Assembly: GCA_965230225.1 (NCBI GenBank)
Contig: CBDDKM010000007.1
Coordinates: 115,782-179,781 of the forward strand
Length of the DNA: 64,000 bases
Direction of reading: 5' to 3'
DNA from: CALSMU01 sp965230225
GTDB lineage: Bacteria; Bacteroidota; Bacteroidia; Flavobacteriales_D; Parvicellaceae
Below, one piece after another: positions 63,538 through 64,000 of the stretch. A program made the translations under genes and the position numbers. Under the pieces are notes generated by a model. It did not search any database and was not told the origin of the DNA. It saw only the letters and a program-made list of their open reading frames with translations. How positions within the stretch are numbered: the first letter of the stretch is position 1; each line of letters begins with the position of its first letter.

Positions 63538-63579
63538 TTTCGACAAGAATAAATTATTAATCATTTAAAAACTAAAAAA

Positions 63580-63852
63580 ATGAACAAAGCACAATTAGTA
63601 GATGCTATCGCTGAAGATTCAGGACTTTCTAAAGCTGACGCAAAAAGAGCCGTTGACGGATTTGTAAACGTAGTAGGAAACGCTCTTAAAAAAGATGACA
63701 GAGTAGCACTAGTTGGATTCGGATCTTTCTCTATCTCTAAAAGAGCTGCTAGAACTGGTAGAAACCCACAAACTGGAAAAGCTATCAAAATCGCTGCTAA
63801 AAACGTAGTGAAATTCAAAGCTGGAGCTGAACTTTCTGGAAAAGTAAACTAA
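63580..63852 (+). CDS. hup: HU family DNA-binding protein
   Basis: The 90-residue protein has the HU pattern: MNKAQLVDAIAEDSGLSKAD, VALVGFGSFSISKRAARTGR with the beta-arm NPQTGKAI, and KIAAKNVVKFKAGAEL. It bends DNA and packs the nucleoid. It has its own consensus promoter and terminator, so it is a single-gene unit, likely highly expressed. Confidence 0.96.
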   Translation: MNKAQLVDAIAEDSGLSKADAKRAVDGFVNVVGNALKKDDRVALVGFGSFSISKRAARTGRNPQTGKAIKIAAKNVVKFKAGAELSGKVN

Positions 63853-63880
63853 TCCGGTTTTTCGAAACTTATTAAAAGGA

Positions 63881-63907
63881 CCCTGACCTTAGTGTCAGGG
63901 TTTTTTT
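63881..63907 (+). terminator. Terminator of the HU gene
   Basis: A perfect stem CCCTGAC/GTCAGGG with a six-base loop is followed by seven T. The last 93 bases of the window hold nothing I can assign. Confidence 0.88.
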
Positions 63908-64000
63908 ATGCCTTATTGCCCCATTACTTCCTGCTCCTTCCCTACAATCAATTTGTACAATCAACTACTACCTTGTTAATTCTTTTGCAATTTTGTTTAA

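Noticed and set aside
1..64000. CRISPR arrays, tRNA or rRNA genes, integrases or transposases
   Set aside because: No regularly spaced repeats, no cloverleaf-like sequence noticed and no protein with transposase or integrase motifs in any large frame; a tRNA scan would be needed to be certain about tRNAs.

Overview
The window looks like a chromosomal segment of a marine or environmental Bacteroidota bacterium, most likely order Flavobacteriales. The evidence is type IX secretion/gliding genes (GldM, a GldK-like protein, PorP/SprF, a type B sorting domain), a DUF3276 PUR-type protein, DUF1573, leucine dehydrogenase, the UPF0173-parA-parB-DUF5683 run, and promoters of the Bacteroidota type (TTG-N19-TAnnTTTG). 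The genus cannot be fixed from the sequence. I saw no rRNA, tRNA, CRISPR array, insertion sequence or prophage.

Layout. 1-6.0 kb: a 5'-truncated propeller/SpoIIE-phosphatase sensor, a small membrane protein, a regulatory-domain/propeller protein and a Ppx/GppA phosphatase. 6.2-15.2 kb: a type IX secretion-related cluster with a 14-module PKD adhesin, a TPR/PD40 protein, PorP/SprF, an unusual non-lipoprotein GldK-like protein and a SixA phosphatase. 15.2-18 kb: a paralogue of the propeller protein, a structured repeat and ilvE. 18-23.4 kb: recQ, two unknown genes and an orphan gldM. 23.5-29.1 kb: a VPS10-like propeller, a subtilase and a thioesterase. 29.2-32.4 kb: thrS-infC-rpmI-rplT, with infC starting at AUU. 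32.5-38.6 kb: a TPR lipoprotein, recA, peroxiredoxin, murQ, a repeat-rich gap and a frameshifted DUF4836-like lipoprotein gene. 38.7-48 kb: two convergent L,D-transpeptidases, coaE, yajC, DUF1573, nusB, leucine dehydrogenase, an ABC half-exporter and a PUR protein. 48-52.5 kb: an accessory-looking stretch with a membrane protein, a secreted glycoside hydrolase and an orphan. 52.8-64 kb: UPF0173-parA-parB-DUF5683, an odd cysteine-swapped flavoprotein, DUF445, a serine hydrolase, an RlmI-like methyltransferase, fmt, a cupin and HU.

The most unusual material is largely non-coding. A dispersed element at two loci combines a 7-bp tandem repeat (TAGAYNN) with a conserved stem capped by a GNRA tetraloop, and the heptads occur alone at two further sites. 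A second multi-hairpin element lies between two copies of an 85-bp repeat and next to a decayed copy of the murQ 3' end. The gldM leader carries a 12-nt match to the RNase P RNA core. Among proteins, the GldK-like and GldM proteins without their usual partners, and a lipoamide-dehydrogenase-like enzyme lacking both active-site cysteines but ending in a Cys-rich tail, deserve most attention.
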